A stretch of DNA of 64,000 nt, taken from assembly GCF_010586825.1 (NCBI RefSeq), contig NZ_JAAAGB010000001.1, positions 1,426,001 through 1,490,000 of the forward strand, in the 5' to 3' direction. Under the pieces are notes generated by a model. The model did not search any database. It had not been told where the DNA came from and worked only from the letters and a program-made list of their open reading frames with translations. The position numbers and the translations under genes are program-made. Of the stretch, positions 1 to 8,876 are shown piece after piece (the stretch's first letter is position 1; every line of letters starts with the position of its first letter). Source of the DNA: Draconibacterium mangrovi (GTDB lineage: Bacteria > Bacteroidota > Bacteroidia > Bacteroidales > Prolixibacteraceae).

Positions 1-637
1 TTTCGGCCAGCAGCTGAAGGTTTTTCAGGATTAGCTTGTTGCTTACACCTGTCCATTTTTTATGTTTGGCCTCATCCATCAACTTCAGGTCGAACAGAAA
101 AAGTTCGGTCCTTTTAGCTACTTCCTGCAAAGTGTCGGTGTCGGCAAATCCGCAGGTATCAACGGTTCGGTGCAGATTATTCTCGCCACAGGCATCCAGC
201 ATCTTCATCAGAAAGTCTGCGTGCATCAAGGGCTCACCACCCGAAAAAGTAACGCCACCGCCCGATTGCTCGATGTGTACGCGTTCGCGTTCAATAATCT
301 GCATCAGCTCCTCCACCTCGTAGGGCCGCCCCGACATTTCGATGGCTTTCGTAGGGCATACGTCGGCACAAATACCACAAAGGGTACAGGCCTGGTAGTC
401 GGTAACAATTCCTTTTGGCGTGAGTGTCAGCGCATCTTCCGGGCACATTTTTATACATTCCTGCGCCCCGATACATTTCGACTCGGTATATAGCTTTTGT
501 ACATCGGGCGACTGGCTTTCAGGATTATGACACCATTTACAACTCAAGGGGCATCCCTTCATAAAAATGGTGATCCGGATACCCGGCCCGTCGTTAATGG
601 CGTAACGTTTTATATCGAATATTAGTGGTTGATTCAT
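1..637 (-). CDS. hypE: Glycyl radical enzyme activase (HypE-like), 3' end outside window
   Basis: Radical SAM activase expected to install the glycyl radical on the dehydratase encoded just upstream. Reading the minus strand from the ATG at 637 gives an open frame to the window edge (212 codons). The SAM-cluster motif CxxxCxxC lies at residues 29-36 (CPLSCKWC). A ferredoxin-like insert with eight cysteines follows at about 54-95 (CIGAQECIKMCP and CTLCGICADVCP), and a GGE motif lies near residue 133. This architecture is standard for class III glycyl radical activases. HypE is assigned from the partner gene; the activase sequence alone does not prove substrate. It lies downstream of hypD on the same strand, 178 bp away, with an inverted-repeat element in the gap. 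Confidence 0.88.
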   Translation of the reverse strand, partial: MNQPLIFDIKRYAINDGPGIRITIFMKGCPLSCKWCHNPESQSPDVQKLYTESKCIGAQECIKMCPEDALTLTPKGIVTDYQACTLCGICADVCPTKAIEMSGRPYEVEELMQIIERERVHIEQSGGGVTFSGGEPLMHADFLMKMLDACGENNLHRTVDTCGFADTDTLQEVAKRTELFLFDLKLMDEAKHKKWTGVSNKLILKNLQLLAE

Positions 638-666
638 TGATTAATGTTTACCAAATGATTGTTGTA

Positions 667-788
667 TACCCCCCGTTTCGGCCTCGCTCCGTCAACGGAG
701 CTTGCGGCCTCCACTGTCCCCCTGAATCAGGGGGACAGTTGGAGCCGGTGGTCCGTCAATTGACGGAGCCCGGCGGAAACGGGGGGTA
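667..788. repeat. 122-bp inverted-repeat element between hypD and hypE
   Basis: The ends are a perfect 13-bp inverted repeat (TACCCCCCGTTTC at 667-679, its complement at 776-788). Inside are a perfect 13-bp-stem hairpin at 713-739 (ACTGTCCCCCTGA and complement) and two TCCGTCA-type palindromes at 688-699 and 752-767. In RNA it would form one long branched hairpin. No coding frame is apparent. It may be a MITE/REP-like insertion or an intercistronic processing structure. Confidence 0.75.
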
Positions 789-815
789 CTTATAACTTTA
801 TCCTCACTTGCTTCA

Positions 816-3275
816 TTATAGCACCTCATTCTGTGTACGGTCAATTACTTCCTGTTGCAGATCGGCATTCATATCGTTGAAATAATCGCTGTAACCGGCC
901 ATACGCACCAGCAGGTCTTTGTAATCTTCAGGACAAGCCTGTGCCGCCAAAAGCGTTGCCGTATCAACAATATTAAACTGAATGTGGTGACCTCCCAACG
1001 AGAAATAACTGCGGATCAAGTGACCCAGCTTCTCCACGTCTTTGTCGCGTTTTAGCAAACTCGGCACAAAACGCAGGTTCAGCAGTGTTCCTCCCGATTT
1101 TGACTGGTCGAGTTTACCAAGCGAACGGATCACGTTTGTTGGTCCGTGTGTATCGCAACCGTGCGATGGCGATGTACCATCGGAAATCGACTTACCTGCA
1201 AAACGCCCGTTTGGTGTAGCTCCCAGCACCAGTCCAAAATACACATGGCAGGTGGTTGAAAGCATATTTAAATGAAATACTTCTCCTTTGGTATTTGGTT
1301 TGCCTTCAATGGCAGCCAGCAAGTCGTTGTACACCTGTACGGCAATGGTATCGGCATATTCGTCGTCGTTACCAAAGAACGGTGTACGGTTCAGAATTCG
1401 CTGACGCAACACTTCTTCGCCTTCGAAGTTTTTGGCTACAGCATCCAGAAGGGTCTCCATCGGAAAAGTCTTGTCTTCGAAAACATGCTTTTTTAGCACC
1501 GAAAGACTGTCGGTTACCGTCGCCAAACCGGTACACTGAATGTAGTTGGTATTGTAACGCGGGCCACCGTTGTAGTAGTCTTTTCCTTTCGAGATACAGT
1601 CTTCAATCACCACAGAAAGGAACGGTGCCGGTGCATATTTGGCAAACATCTGGTCGATGTAGTTGCTTACGCGTATTTTTTGATCAACCACAAAGTTCAA
1701 CTGCTTCAGAAATGCCTCGTATAACTCGTCGAAACTTTTAAAGCTACGCGGATCGCCGGTTTCAATACCTGCTACTTTTCCGGTAAGAGGATCGATACCA
1801 TTATTTAGTGTTATCTCCAGCACTTTTGGAACGTTCAGATAACCTGTCAGCAAATAGGCTTCTTTACCAAACGCTCCAACCTCTATACAACCACTGCAAC
1901 CTCCTTCGCGTGCATCCTGCAGGGTTTTCCCCTGGTTCACCATTTCCTGGATATACATATCAGGGTTAAACACCGAAGGGTAACCGTGTCCCTGGCGGAT
2001 CAGTTTACCAGCGGCCTGTAAAAAGGCATCGGGTGTAACTTTGGCAATGTGCACCGAGTTACCCGGCTGCAAAATGTGCAGCTCTTCAATAACCTCCAGC
2101 ATCATATACGAAACCTCGCTTACTCCGTCAGTCCCATCCGGTTTAACACCACCAATGTTGATGTTGGTAAAATCGTTGAATGTACCACTTTCGCGCGCTG
2201 TAATACCCACTTTGGGTGGCGCAGGGTGGTTATTTACTTTTATCCAGAAACAGCTGATCAGTTCCTTGGCCTCATCGCGTGTCAGTGTTCCTTCGGCCAG
2301 TTCTTTTTCGTAGAACGGAGTAAGGTGCTGGTCGAAATGCCCCGGGTTCATGGCATCCCAGCCGTTTAGTTCGGTAACCGTCCCAAGGTGCACAAACCAA
2401 TACATCTGAATAGCTTCCCACACATTTCGTGGCGCGTTGGCAGGCACCCAGCGACACACTTCTGCTATTCGCTCTAGCTCGTCAACACGTTTCGGATCGC
2501 TTTCGGTTTTTGCCAAAGCCTCAGCCAGATCGGCATGGCGCTCAGCAAAAACAATGGCAGCATCACACGATACGTCCATCGCTTTTAATTCCTCCAGCTT
2601 TTCGGTAGCTTCCGGGTCATTTAAAAAGTCGAGACGATTAATGTGATCGTTGATCTCCTTTTTATAATCGAGCATTCCCTTTTTGTAGATCGCCCCGTCA
2701 AGCGCGGTATGACCGGGAGCACGCTGCTCCATAAACTCGGTAAACACACCTGCTTCGTAGGCACGTTTCCATTCGTTTGGTACGTGACTAAAAATACGCT
2801 CGCGCATGGTTCGGCCTTCCCAGTATGGAATTACTTCCTGTTCGTAGGTGTCAATATCTTCCTGCGAAATAATGTAACGCTGCTGATCGCGTGTGTTTAA
2901 CACATGAAAATCCTCAACGCTGTGACAGGTTAATTCCGGAAAGGTAGGCACCGATTTCGGAACCGGGCCACGTTCGGCAACAATCAATTCATCGTCGCCT
3001 ATGTAAATGGTTTTTTGCTTACAAATCTCAAGAAAGTTAAGGGCACGCATCATCGGCTCCGAGTACTTGCCATAGTTTTCTTTGTAAAACTTTGTGGTGA
3101 TCAAAGCGCGCTCAATCGACAGCGACTCCTGTGTTTCAACACTTAGTTTACGCAAACGCTGAATACGCTCGTTCATACCGGGACCAATAGCATTAGGGTG
3201 CGGTGTATAAAAATTACCTTCAGCGCCAGCCGGGCGCTCGGGTGTCTTTATGGTTAGTTCATCTGCTAAAGACAT
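816..3275 (-). CDS. hypD: trans-4-hydroxy-L-proline dehydratase (glycyl radical enzyme)
   Basis: Glycyl radical enzyme of 819 residues, predicted to dehydrate trans-4-hydroxy-L-proline to 1-pyrroline-5-carboxylate in the cytoplasm, anaerobically. The radical site is RMAGYSDYF with Gly794. The thiyl cysteine is Cys463 in GCSGCIE, with the Glu two residues later and a Tyr 16 residues later. Phe181 and His189 (FMEQRAPGH) and an S-x4-D-F motif (SGTFNDF) also keep the spacing I recall for the HypD active site. Pyruvate formate-lyase (adjacent cysteines) and glycerol or choline lyases (GCVEP) are thereby disfavoured. A promoter lies about 140 bp upstream and the activase gene follows. A pyrroline-5-carboxylate reductase gene, the usual third partner, is not seen in the window. 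Confidence 0.85.
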   Translation of the reverse strand: MSLADELTIKTPERPAGAEGNFYTPHPNAIGPGMNERIQRLRKLSVETQESLSIERALITTKFYKENYGKYSEPMMRALNFLEICKQKTIYIGDDELIVAERGPVPKSVPTFPELTCHSVEDFHVLNTRDQQRYIISQEDIDTYEQEVIPYWEGRTMRERIFSHVPNEWKRAYEAGVFTEFMEQRAPGHTALDGAIYKKGMLDYKKEINDHINRLDFLNDPEATEKLEELKAMDVSCDAAIVFAERHADLAEALAKTESDPKRVDELERIAEVCRWVPANAPRNVWEAIQMYWFVHLGTVTELNGWDAMNPGHFDQHLTPFYEKELAEGTLTRDEAKELISCFWIKVNNHPAPPKVGITARESGTFNDFTNINIGGVKPDGTDGVSEVSYMMLEVIEELHILQPGNSVHIAKVTPDAFLQAAGKLIRQGHGYPSVFNPDMYIQEMVNQGKTLQDAREGGCSGCIEVGAFGKEAYLLTGYLNVPKVLEITLNNGIDPLTGKVAGIETGDPRSFKSFDELYEAFLKQLNFVVDQKIRVSNYIDQMFAKYAPAPFLSVVIEDCISKGKDYYNGGPRYNTNYIQCTGLATVTDSLSVLKKHVFEDKTFPMETLLDAVAKNFEGEEVLRQRILNRTPFFGNDDEYADTIAVQVYNDLLAAIEGKPNTKGEVFHLNMLSTTCHVYFGLVLGATPNGRFAGKSISDGTSPSHGCDTHGPTNVIRSLGKLDQSKSGGTLLNLRFVPSLLKRDKDVEKLGHLIRSYFSLGGHHIQFNIVDTATLLAAQACPEDYKDLLVRMAGYSDYFNDMNADLQQEVIDRTQNEVL

Positions 3276-3415
3276 GACTTCAAAAAAATTAAATTAAACA
3301 ATAAAGAAACAGGGGTAACTGTTGGGGGAAATTCTAAGCATACAAGATCCAGCACTCGAACAAGCACCGGTAGCTTATCAGAAGATTTGATATTTTCAAT
3401 TTCGATGTCACTTGA

Positions 3416-3448
3416 CAAATTTAATTTAATGCCGTAAATTTAGTCAAA
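3416..3448 (-). promoter_or_regulatory. Bacteroidetes-type promoter for hypD
   Basis: On the minus strand TTTG (3448-3445) is followed after exactly 21 bases by TAAATTTG (3423-3416), matching the Bacteroidetes -33 TTTG / -7 TAnnTTTG consensus. The start site would be near 3410, leaving a leader of about 135 bases before hypD. Confidence 0.6.
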
Positions 3449-3540
3449 AGTTAATTACGATATCACGATAATACACAATAGAGCATACTATTTCAGCAAA
3501 AAGTCAATCACCATGTAACATAACTAAATACAACTACATC

Positions 3541-4644
3541 ATGTCAATAAAAAAAGCAACCAACACATTTGCACAAGAGAACATTGAGACCTACGTAAAA
3601 ACTGCACTAATTTTCTTAATAGTAGTAATCTGCTTCCTCATTTTTAAGCCATTTTTGGTGCCTGTAATCTGGGGAATGATCATCGCAATTGCATTTTACC
3701 CTTTACACCTTCGTTTATCGAAATTACTAAAAGGTAAAACCGGATTGTCGGCAACAATAATTACACTTGTCCTTTTAGCCCTATTGCTCATTCCCGCTGG
3801 TACATTTGTCGATCACTTGTTCGAGAATGTAAAAGAACTGTCGGGGCACCTAAAAGCAGGCGACCTGGCAGTAAACGAGCCACCCGAAAATGTTGCAGGA
3901 TGGCCGTTGGTTGGGAAATCGATATACAATTCGTGGCACCAGTTTGCTGTTGATGTTCGGGAGGCAGCCGAACAATTCAAACCACAGATAGAGGCGTTAG
4001 GACACAAGGTGCTAAACTTCTTTAAAAGTTTTATGGGAAGCATACTGGTTTTTATGCTGTCGATTATTATTTCGGGCCTGTTTTTGGCCAATGCAACTTC
4101 GGGCTATCCTTTTATCTACAAGCTTTTCAATCGTTTGGTGGGCGAAGAAAAAGGTACTGAGATTGTAGATAACTCAAGGAAAACCGTAAGTAGTGTAGTT
4201 ACCGGTATTTTAGGAACAGCAGTTATACAAACAGCCATTATTTCTGCAGCATTTTTTGTGTTTAAAATACCTCTGGCAGCACTATTAACGCTGGTTACAT
4301 TTTTCTTTGCAGTAGCGCAGATACCGGTATTTCTAATTATTATTCCGCTTATTATTTACATGTTTTCGGCAGTTGGCGGGGCCCCCGCAGTGTTGTTTAC
4401 CATTTGGGGAGTTGTGGGAGCCTTAAGCGACAATGTACTTAAACCCATGTTGCTGGGCCGCGGACTTAATATCCCTATGCTTGTTATTTTAATTGGGGCA
4501 ATTGGCGGCATGTTACTGATGGGAATGATCGGTTTGTTTATTGGTGCAGTAGTTCTGGCGCTGGGCTACCAAATCCTGCAGCTATGGCTAGATGGTGTTA
4601 AAGAACAATTGGAAGCCACAGATGTTAAAAATGCAGAAGATTAA
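3541..4644 (+). CDS. AI-2E family transporter (PerM-like)
   Basis: Polytopic inner-membrane protein of 367 residues in the AI-2E exporter/PerM superfamily, which includes autoinducer-2 exporters and sodium/proton antiporters. Hydrophobic segments occur in pairs at about residues 20-70, then near 75-95, 160-185, 215-290 and 305-350, with a hydrophilic loop around 100-155, the usual layout of the family. The conserved C-terminal region rich in small and hydrophobic residues (GLFIGAVVLALGYQIL) is present. Substrate cannot be told from sequence. The gene starts a plus-strand run with two envelope proteins and is divergent from hypD. Confidence 0.88.
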   Translation: MSIKKATNTFAQENIETYVKTALIFLIVVICFLIFKPFLVPVIWGMIIAIAFYPLHLRLSKLLKGKTGLSATIITLVLLALLLIPAGTFVDHLFENVKELSGHLKAGDLAVNEPPENVAGWPLVGKSIYNSWHQFAVDVREAAEQFKPQIEALGHKVLNFFKSFMGSILVFMLSIIISGLFLANATSGYPFIYKLFNRLVGEEKGTEIVDNSRKTVSSVVTGILGTAVIQTAIISAAFFVFKIPLAALLTLVTFFFAVAQIPVFLIIIPLIIYMFSAVGGAPAVLFTIWGVVGALSDNVLKPMLLGRGLNIPMLVILIGAIGGMLLMGMIGLFIGAVVLALGYQILQLWLDGVKEQLEATDVKNAED

Positions 4645-4686
4645 CATGTAAACCTATAATTATAGGTACAATTTAAACTGGTTACT

Positions 4687-5373
4687 ATGAATAGAAATTA
4701 CCCCATTTTTGCACTTCTACTCTTTGCTTCGGCTGTTCTTTTTTCGTGTCATCCTGAATACGATGCCACCGTTGAAGAATTGGACGTTGCCATTACGCAA
4801 TACGATGAAGAGCAGGATTTTTCTCAACTCCAGACTTTTTACCTGGAAGATTCCATCATATACATTAAGGATGAAGAATCAGGATCGGCAAGTGTCGACC
4901 ACTCGCAAAACGACCTTATTGTTTCTTTGGTAAGGCAAAATTTTCTTGACATGGGCTGGACAGAAGTTACCGGCCCCATCGACGGTGAGATAGACGCCGA
5001 TGTATCGATAATGCTTTCGGTACTTGAAACCGATTTAAGCTTTTATTACTACTACTGGTGGGATTGGTGGTACTGGTACCCCTGGGATTGGTGGTATCCG
5101 TGGTACGGCGATCCATGGTATCCGGGATACCCGGTTTGGCCAAGCTATCCTACTTATCCTTCGCAAGGATATACGGTTGGAACACTGTTTATCGACATGT
5201 TGGATATGAACGGCGTAGAAATGCCGGAAGGCGACGACAGTTCGTTTAAAGTTCCAATGCCGTGGAAAGGTGCTGCTATTGGTATTCTGGCCGGATCGGA
5301 CACATTTCTTCAGCAACGCCTGACAAACGAGATTAACCAGGTATTTAAACAAAGCCCATACTTACAAAAATAA
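4687..5373 (+). CDS. DUF4136 domain lipoprotein with aromatic-rich loop
   Basis: Predicted SPII lipoprotein of 228 residues: a short hydrophobic signal ends in a VLFSC lipobox (Cys about residue 21). The mature part starts with the fold typical of DUF4136 (a DFSQLQTFYLED strand, then helix and strand). Residues about 118-158 form a striking Trp/Tyr/Pro/Asp-rich stretch with more than ten tryptophans, probably a surface loop. DUF4136 function is unknown. It sits 42 bp after the transporter and 11 bp before a beta-barrel gene, so the three are probably co-transcribed. Confidence 0.8.
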   Translation: MNRNYPIFALLLFASAVLFSCHPEYDATVEELDVAITQYDEEQDFSQLQTFYLEDSIIYIKDEESGSASVDHSQNDLIVSLVRQNFLDMGWTEVTGPIDGEIDADVSIMLSVLETDLSFYYYYWWDWWYWYPWDWWYPWYGDPWYPGYPVWPSYPTYPSQGYTVGTLFIDMLDMNGVEMPEGDDSSFKVPMPWKGAAIGILAGSDTFLQQRLTNEINQVFKQSPYLQK

Positions 5374-5384
5374 ACCCGGCAATT

Positions 5385-5972
5385 ATGAAGAAATATATCA
5401 TTTTATCGATTATACTTTTGGTTACCATTACATTAAAAGCGCAGGAAGGAACAAGTATATTTGTTCATTATCTGCCTTCGATTCCGATGGGAGGAACAGC
5501 CGATTTCAGCAATAAGATTAGCCCGCGCGGTGTTGATTTTGAAGTTGAACGGTTTTTAAATGAAGATCTATCGGTGGGTTTTAACATTGCCTGGAACTTG
5601 TTCAGGGAAAAAATTCCGGAAGAAACATTTTTTCATAACGACCTGACCATTACTGCTGTACAATTTCGTTACACCAATATAGTTCCGCTTCAGGTGAATG
5701 TAAAGAAATATTTCAGCGGAGAAGGCGATTACATTCCATATGCTGGTTTTGGTTTAGGAACTTCGTACAACGAAAGCAGAAACGATGTTGGCGTATTTAC
5801 CTTAACTGAAGACAAGTGGCTTTTTAACCTCGCGCCCGAAATCGGGATGCTTTACGATATGAACTACAAAGCCTGGCTTTCCGCAAAACTAAAATACAAT
5901 TACGGCTTTCAATCGGGAGAATTCCCCAGTCAGTCGTTTCTTAGCTTAGGCCTCGGAATTGGATTAAAATAG
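5385..5972 (+). CDS. Small outer-membrane beta-barrel protein
   Basis: The 195-residue product has a cleavable signal (MKKYIILSIILLVTITLKAQ, cut after AQ). It continues as alternating amphipathic strands with aromatic girdle residues and ends in a C-terminal strand (LSLGLGIGLK), as in OmpA/OmpW-type 8-stranded barrels of Bacteroidota. No specific ligand motif is seen. It closes the operon starting with the AI-2E-type transporter, and a rho-independent terminator follows 26 bp after the stop. Confidence 0.75.
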   Translation: MKKYIILSIILLVTITLKAQEGTSIFVHYLPSIPMGGTADFSNKISPRGVDFEVERFLNEDLSVGFNIAWNLFREKIPEETFFHNDLTITAVQFRYTNIVPLQVNVKKYFSGEGDYIPYAGFGLGTSYNESRNDVGVFTLTEDKWLFNLAPEIGMLYDMNYKAWLSAKLKYNYGFQSGEFPSQSFLSLGLGIGLK

Positions 5973-5997
5973 ACTTATTAGAGTTTGAATACAAACG

Positions 5998-6027
5998 AAA
6001 GGTTCGGTTTTATCCCGGACCTTTTTT
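5998..6027 (+). terminator. Rho-independent terminator
   Basis: Stem AAAGGTTCGG pairs with CCGGACCTTT (one G-U pair) around a 7-base loop, followed by T6. It terminates the plus-strand beta-barrel operon. Confidence 0.8.
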
Positions 6028-6170
6028 ATTGAAGACCGGTTACAAAATTTCACCTCTGCTAACTTCCCCGAAGTGGAGAAAATATCCCCACCAGGGGATG
6101 ACATGAGAACCTATTTAATTGACAGACTAATCATTCACACGAAAATAATAACCTCTGCAACTACGCTGAT

Positions 6171-6866
6171 TTAATAGCTGCTGGTATCGTTGCTCTCCCA
6201 AATTGTGGGCGATTCGGCCGGCGGCAAACCTTCACCAGGGTTTTCAACAACCCTTTCGGGGTTATTTTCGTGAAAGTAGATCCAAACAGTTACTTCGTTT
6301 TTGGTTTTATTAATTTTATCCAGTTCAACCCGTAACACATCAATACCCGTATTTTGCCTGATCTCTTCCAGTAAACTCTGGTTATCGTTCAGCACTGAAA
6401 AATCAGACGGAGTAAAAACCAAAGCCCGTTTTAGCGCATAAGCCCGGGGTTTATAATATTCCATTAGCAGCGCCGAAACGTTTATCAACAGGTTGGCAAG
6501 TATCAGCCCGAAAAGGGTTTGCATATTAAATTCGAGTAAGGCGTTTATTATGGAAACACCAATAACCAGGAACAGGTAGGTCATTTCTTTCAAATCGATA
6601 GAAGGCGAGCGGTAGCGAATAATGCCAAATATGGCGAACAACCCGAGTGCAAATCCCATATCTAAACTCACCCGATCAAGGATTGATGCGATCAGGAAGA
6701 TCATCATTCCCATGAGGAAAAAAGTGAAAAGGTATTTAATCCGGCTGTTTTTGGGGTAGTATACCACCCTGATAAGAAAGAAAATGGAAACAATATTTAT
6801 TGCCAGCCGGATAAGAAACTCAGTCCAGGGTTCTCCGCTAATATGCATAAGTTGTTGCTCTGTCAT
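6171..6866 (-). CDS. DUF4956 membrane protein
   Basis: Membrane protein of 231 residues with about four hydrophobic segments at residues 15-35, 45-62, 70-85 and 95-140, then a soluble C-terminal domain from about 150. The motif FGIIRYRSPSIDLKEMTYLF after the second pair of helices is typical of DUF4956. Family members often sit beside CotH-like kinases and VTC polyphosphate-polymerase domain genes. Here the partner upstream (12 bp away) is CotH-like, and no VTC gene is present. Function is unknown; a role in a membrane phosphate-polymer or coat-kinase pathway is inference. Confidence 0.8.
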   Translation of the reverse strand: MTEQQLMHISGEPWTEFLIRLAINIVSIFFLIRVVYYPKNSRIKYLFTFFLMGMMIFLIASILDRVSLDMGFALGLFAIFGIIRYRSPSIDLKEMTYLFLVIGVSIINALLEFNMQTLFGLILANLLINVSALLMEYYKPRAYALKRALVFTPSDFSVLNDNQSLLEEIRQNTGIDVLRVELDKINKTKNEVTVWIYFHENNPERVVENPGEGLPPAESPTIWESNDTSSY

Positions 6867-6878
6867 TCTCTGTAAGTT

Positions 6879-7952
6879 TTAAAAATCAATATCTCTGCAT
6901 TCATTTTTCAGCTTCCAAATCAGGTCCTGAGGTCGTTCAGCCAAAACGAAAAACTCATTAACGAACGATAATATATGCTTCTTATCCTTAACGTCGAGGT
7001 ACTCAAAAGTTTCGATGGTATTTATTATCTCATCCTTTTTAGCATTAAATAAATCGATTGCCTCCCGGTAAACGTCCTCGTTTTCCTGGCAGTAGCCAAG
7101 GAAATCGCGATCGGTAACTTTCCTGGCACTGCTCCATGTCTGCGACATTGCGTAACTGGTATTCACAAATCCTGCGTGATCGAAATCATAGGGAACCGGA
7201 ACGGGATAGGGTTTTAAAAGCTCCGACAACTTGATGTATTTCATGTTATGCCCACCGTTAAAACGCCAGTCGGTATTTCCCAGGAAATACTCGAACAGGG
7301 CCACGAATGTACTTTCTTCGGGTAACAGGTTCTTCCCCAGCATGATCTCCTGGCGTACTTCAACCGCACTCAGTCGTTTGGTTAACAAATCCATCGGCTC
7401 AATCAAAAAACCAATTTGCTCATAGTGGCGTTCTTTCTTTCCGGTATCGATATAATGAATATTCAACAACCTCACCCGAAAGCTGTTTTCGGTTAAAATA
7501 GTATAGACTTTGTAGGCCAGAAACTCGCGCAAAACATAAGCCCGGTAGGCTTTTGAGGCAGAACAATGAGTTACCATTTTTATTTTTTTAATTCCGGCTA
7601 ACTCGGTTTGCTCAATGGGGTCGGTTTTAAAGTTCAGGTAAATCGGCGGAAAAAAACAATGCCCCCGACGAAAATTGCCACGTGCTTTCAGCCTTATATT
7701 TTTCACAATCGAGGTGCTGTCGGTTGGATGAATGATAAGCTCGGCCGGGAAATACTCTCCTTTGGCCTTTGTTCTGATAAATGATGAGATATCGTATTTT
7801 AAGGTAATGGTTAGTGCTTCTTCATTATCAAAAAAACGAATATCGGAAAGCGTATCAGCAACCGGATAAAAAAGTGCACTGTCGGCAGTTTGCTGCGCAT
7901 AAGTAGATTTCAGGAGCAATAATAAAACCAGACTAAATAATAAACGCTTCAT
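6879..7952 (-). CDS. Secreted CotH-kinase-like protein
   Basis: Product of 357 residues with a signal peptide (cleaved near TYAQQ). Motifs resemble the atypical CotH protein kinases: a beta-rich N-terminus with an RGNFRRG element near residue 110, then NTDWRFNGGHN with PVPYDFDHAG near residues 225-260, reminiscent of catalytic-loop Asp/Asn and DFD metal-binding residues. The match is by motif only and is remote. It is translationally close to the DUF4956 gene downstream, a pairing known for CotH genes. It could instead be an uncharacterised secreted protein that merely shares the fold. Confidence 0.6.
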   Translation of the reverse strand: MKRLLFSLVLLLLLKSTYAQQTADSALFYPVADTLSDIRFFDNEEALTITLKYDISSFIRTKAKGEYFPAELIIHPTDSTSIVKNIRLKARGNFRRGHCFFPPIYLNFKTDPIEQTELAGIKKIKMVTHCSASKAYRAYVLREFLAYKVYTILTENSFRVRLLNIHYIDTGKKERHYEQIGFLIEPMDLLTKRLSAVEVRQEIMLGKNLLPEESTFVALFEYFLGNTDWRFNGGHNMKYIKLSELLKPYPVPVPYDFDHAGFVNTSYAMSQTWSSARKVTDRDFLGYCQENEDVYREAIDLFNAKKDEIINTIETFEYLDVKDKKHILSFVNEFFVLAERPQDLIWKLKNECRDIDF

Positions 7953-8143
7953 TGCTGTCTGTTTAGTTCAAATATAAGGTATTTAATTCACTGATTTACA
8001 ACACCGTGATTAAGCAAAAATAATGTCATTCAGTTATTTTGTTGAAATAAGAGCTGCTGTTTACCATTTCTCTTCACTCATCATTACAACCACTCTTGAT
8101 AAATTTTGTTATATTGTACATAACAACAACACATTTAGTTACA

Positions 8144-8818
8144 ATGAAACAATTAAGTTATCTTCTAATCGCCGTAGGTTTTCTACTTACCAGTTGCGCA
8201 TCAACCAAACTCATCAATTCATGGTCGGACAAAGACAGTACGCCAAAACACTACGACAATATTGGTGTTACGGTTCTTTTCCCCAATTCGTCGAACCGGT
8301 ATGTTACCGAACACGCCATAGTTGATCAGTTAAAAGAAAAAGGATTAAACGGCATGTCAACCGTTGATGTATTTCCGTTGGCAGCGCGTATAAGCCAGGG
8401 CGAAGAGCTGTTGAAAGACTCGGAAGCTGTTAGAAAATCGGTGGTAACCAAAGTGAAAGAAAACAAGATTGATGCCCTGATGATTGTTACCCTTTTTGAT
8501 ATAACGCATGAAAAAAGATGGGTGAACGACCGGAATATTGCCGTTGGCGGAACCGGTTACTATGGTACACCCTACGGGATGAGCGGAATGTACCACGATT
8601 ATTATGCCTACTCGCTCGGAACTATTTACAACTCGGGCTACTATACCGACAATGCTACCTATTTTATTGAATGTAACCTGTACGATGTTGAGTCGGAAAA
8701 ATTGATTTACCGCGCTCAATCAAAATCTACCAATATTAAATCGGTTGAAGACGAGGCAAAAGCTTTGGCCTACCTTGTAACCAAACAACTGATTAACAAG
8801 AAAGTGGTTTCGCGCTAA
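8144..8818 (+). CDS. Lipoprotein, paralogue of the one at 12646-13269
   Basis: Lipoprotein of 224 residues starting at the ATG at 8144; an upstream in-frame ATG at 8096 would put 16 unlikely residues before the signal. The lipobox is LLTSC. The body has an alpha/beta domain (a YDNIGVTVLF strand, then helix, then DALMIVTLFDI) followed by a Tyr/Gly-rich insertion at about 145-180 and a final strand-helix. The same plan occurs in the minus-strand lipoprotein at 12646, and it resembles DUF4136-type proteins. Function unknown. Confidence 0.72.
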   Translation: MKQLSYLLIAVGFLLTSCASTKLINSWSDKDSTPKHYDNIGVTVLFPNSSNRYVTEHAIVDQLKEKGLNGMSTVDVFPLAARISQGEELLKDSEAVRKSVVTKVKENKIDALMIVTLFDITHEKRWVNDRNIAVGGTGYYGTPYGMSGMYHDYYAYSLGTIYNSGYYTDNATYFIECNLYDVESEKLIYRAQSKSTNIKSVEDEAKALAYLVTKQLINKKVVSR

Positions 8819-8836
8819 TAGAGTCGAGACAAAACG

Positions 8837-8871
8837 AAAAAGAGCAGATATTTTTGATATCTGCTCTTTTT
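8837..8871 (+). terminator. Rho-independent terminator, probably bidirectional
   Basis: A-tract, stem AGAGCAGATAT, loop, perfect complement ATATCTGCTCT and T-tract. It lies between convergent genes and could stop both. Confidence 0.85.
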
Positions 8872-8876
8872 ATGCC

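Noticed and set aside
62..493. Long plus-strand frame at the left edge
   Set aside because: It is the antisense of the radical SAM activase, whose cysteine motifs and full-length reading on the minus strand are unambiguous.
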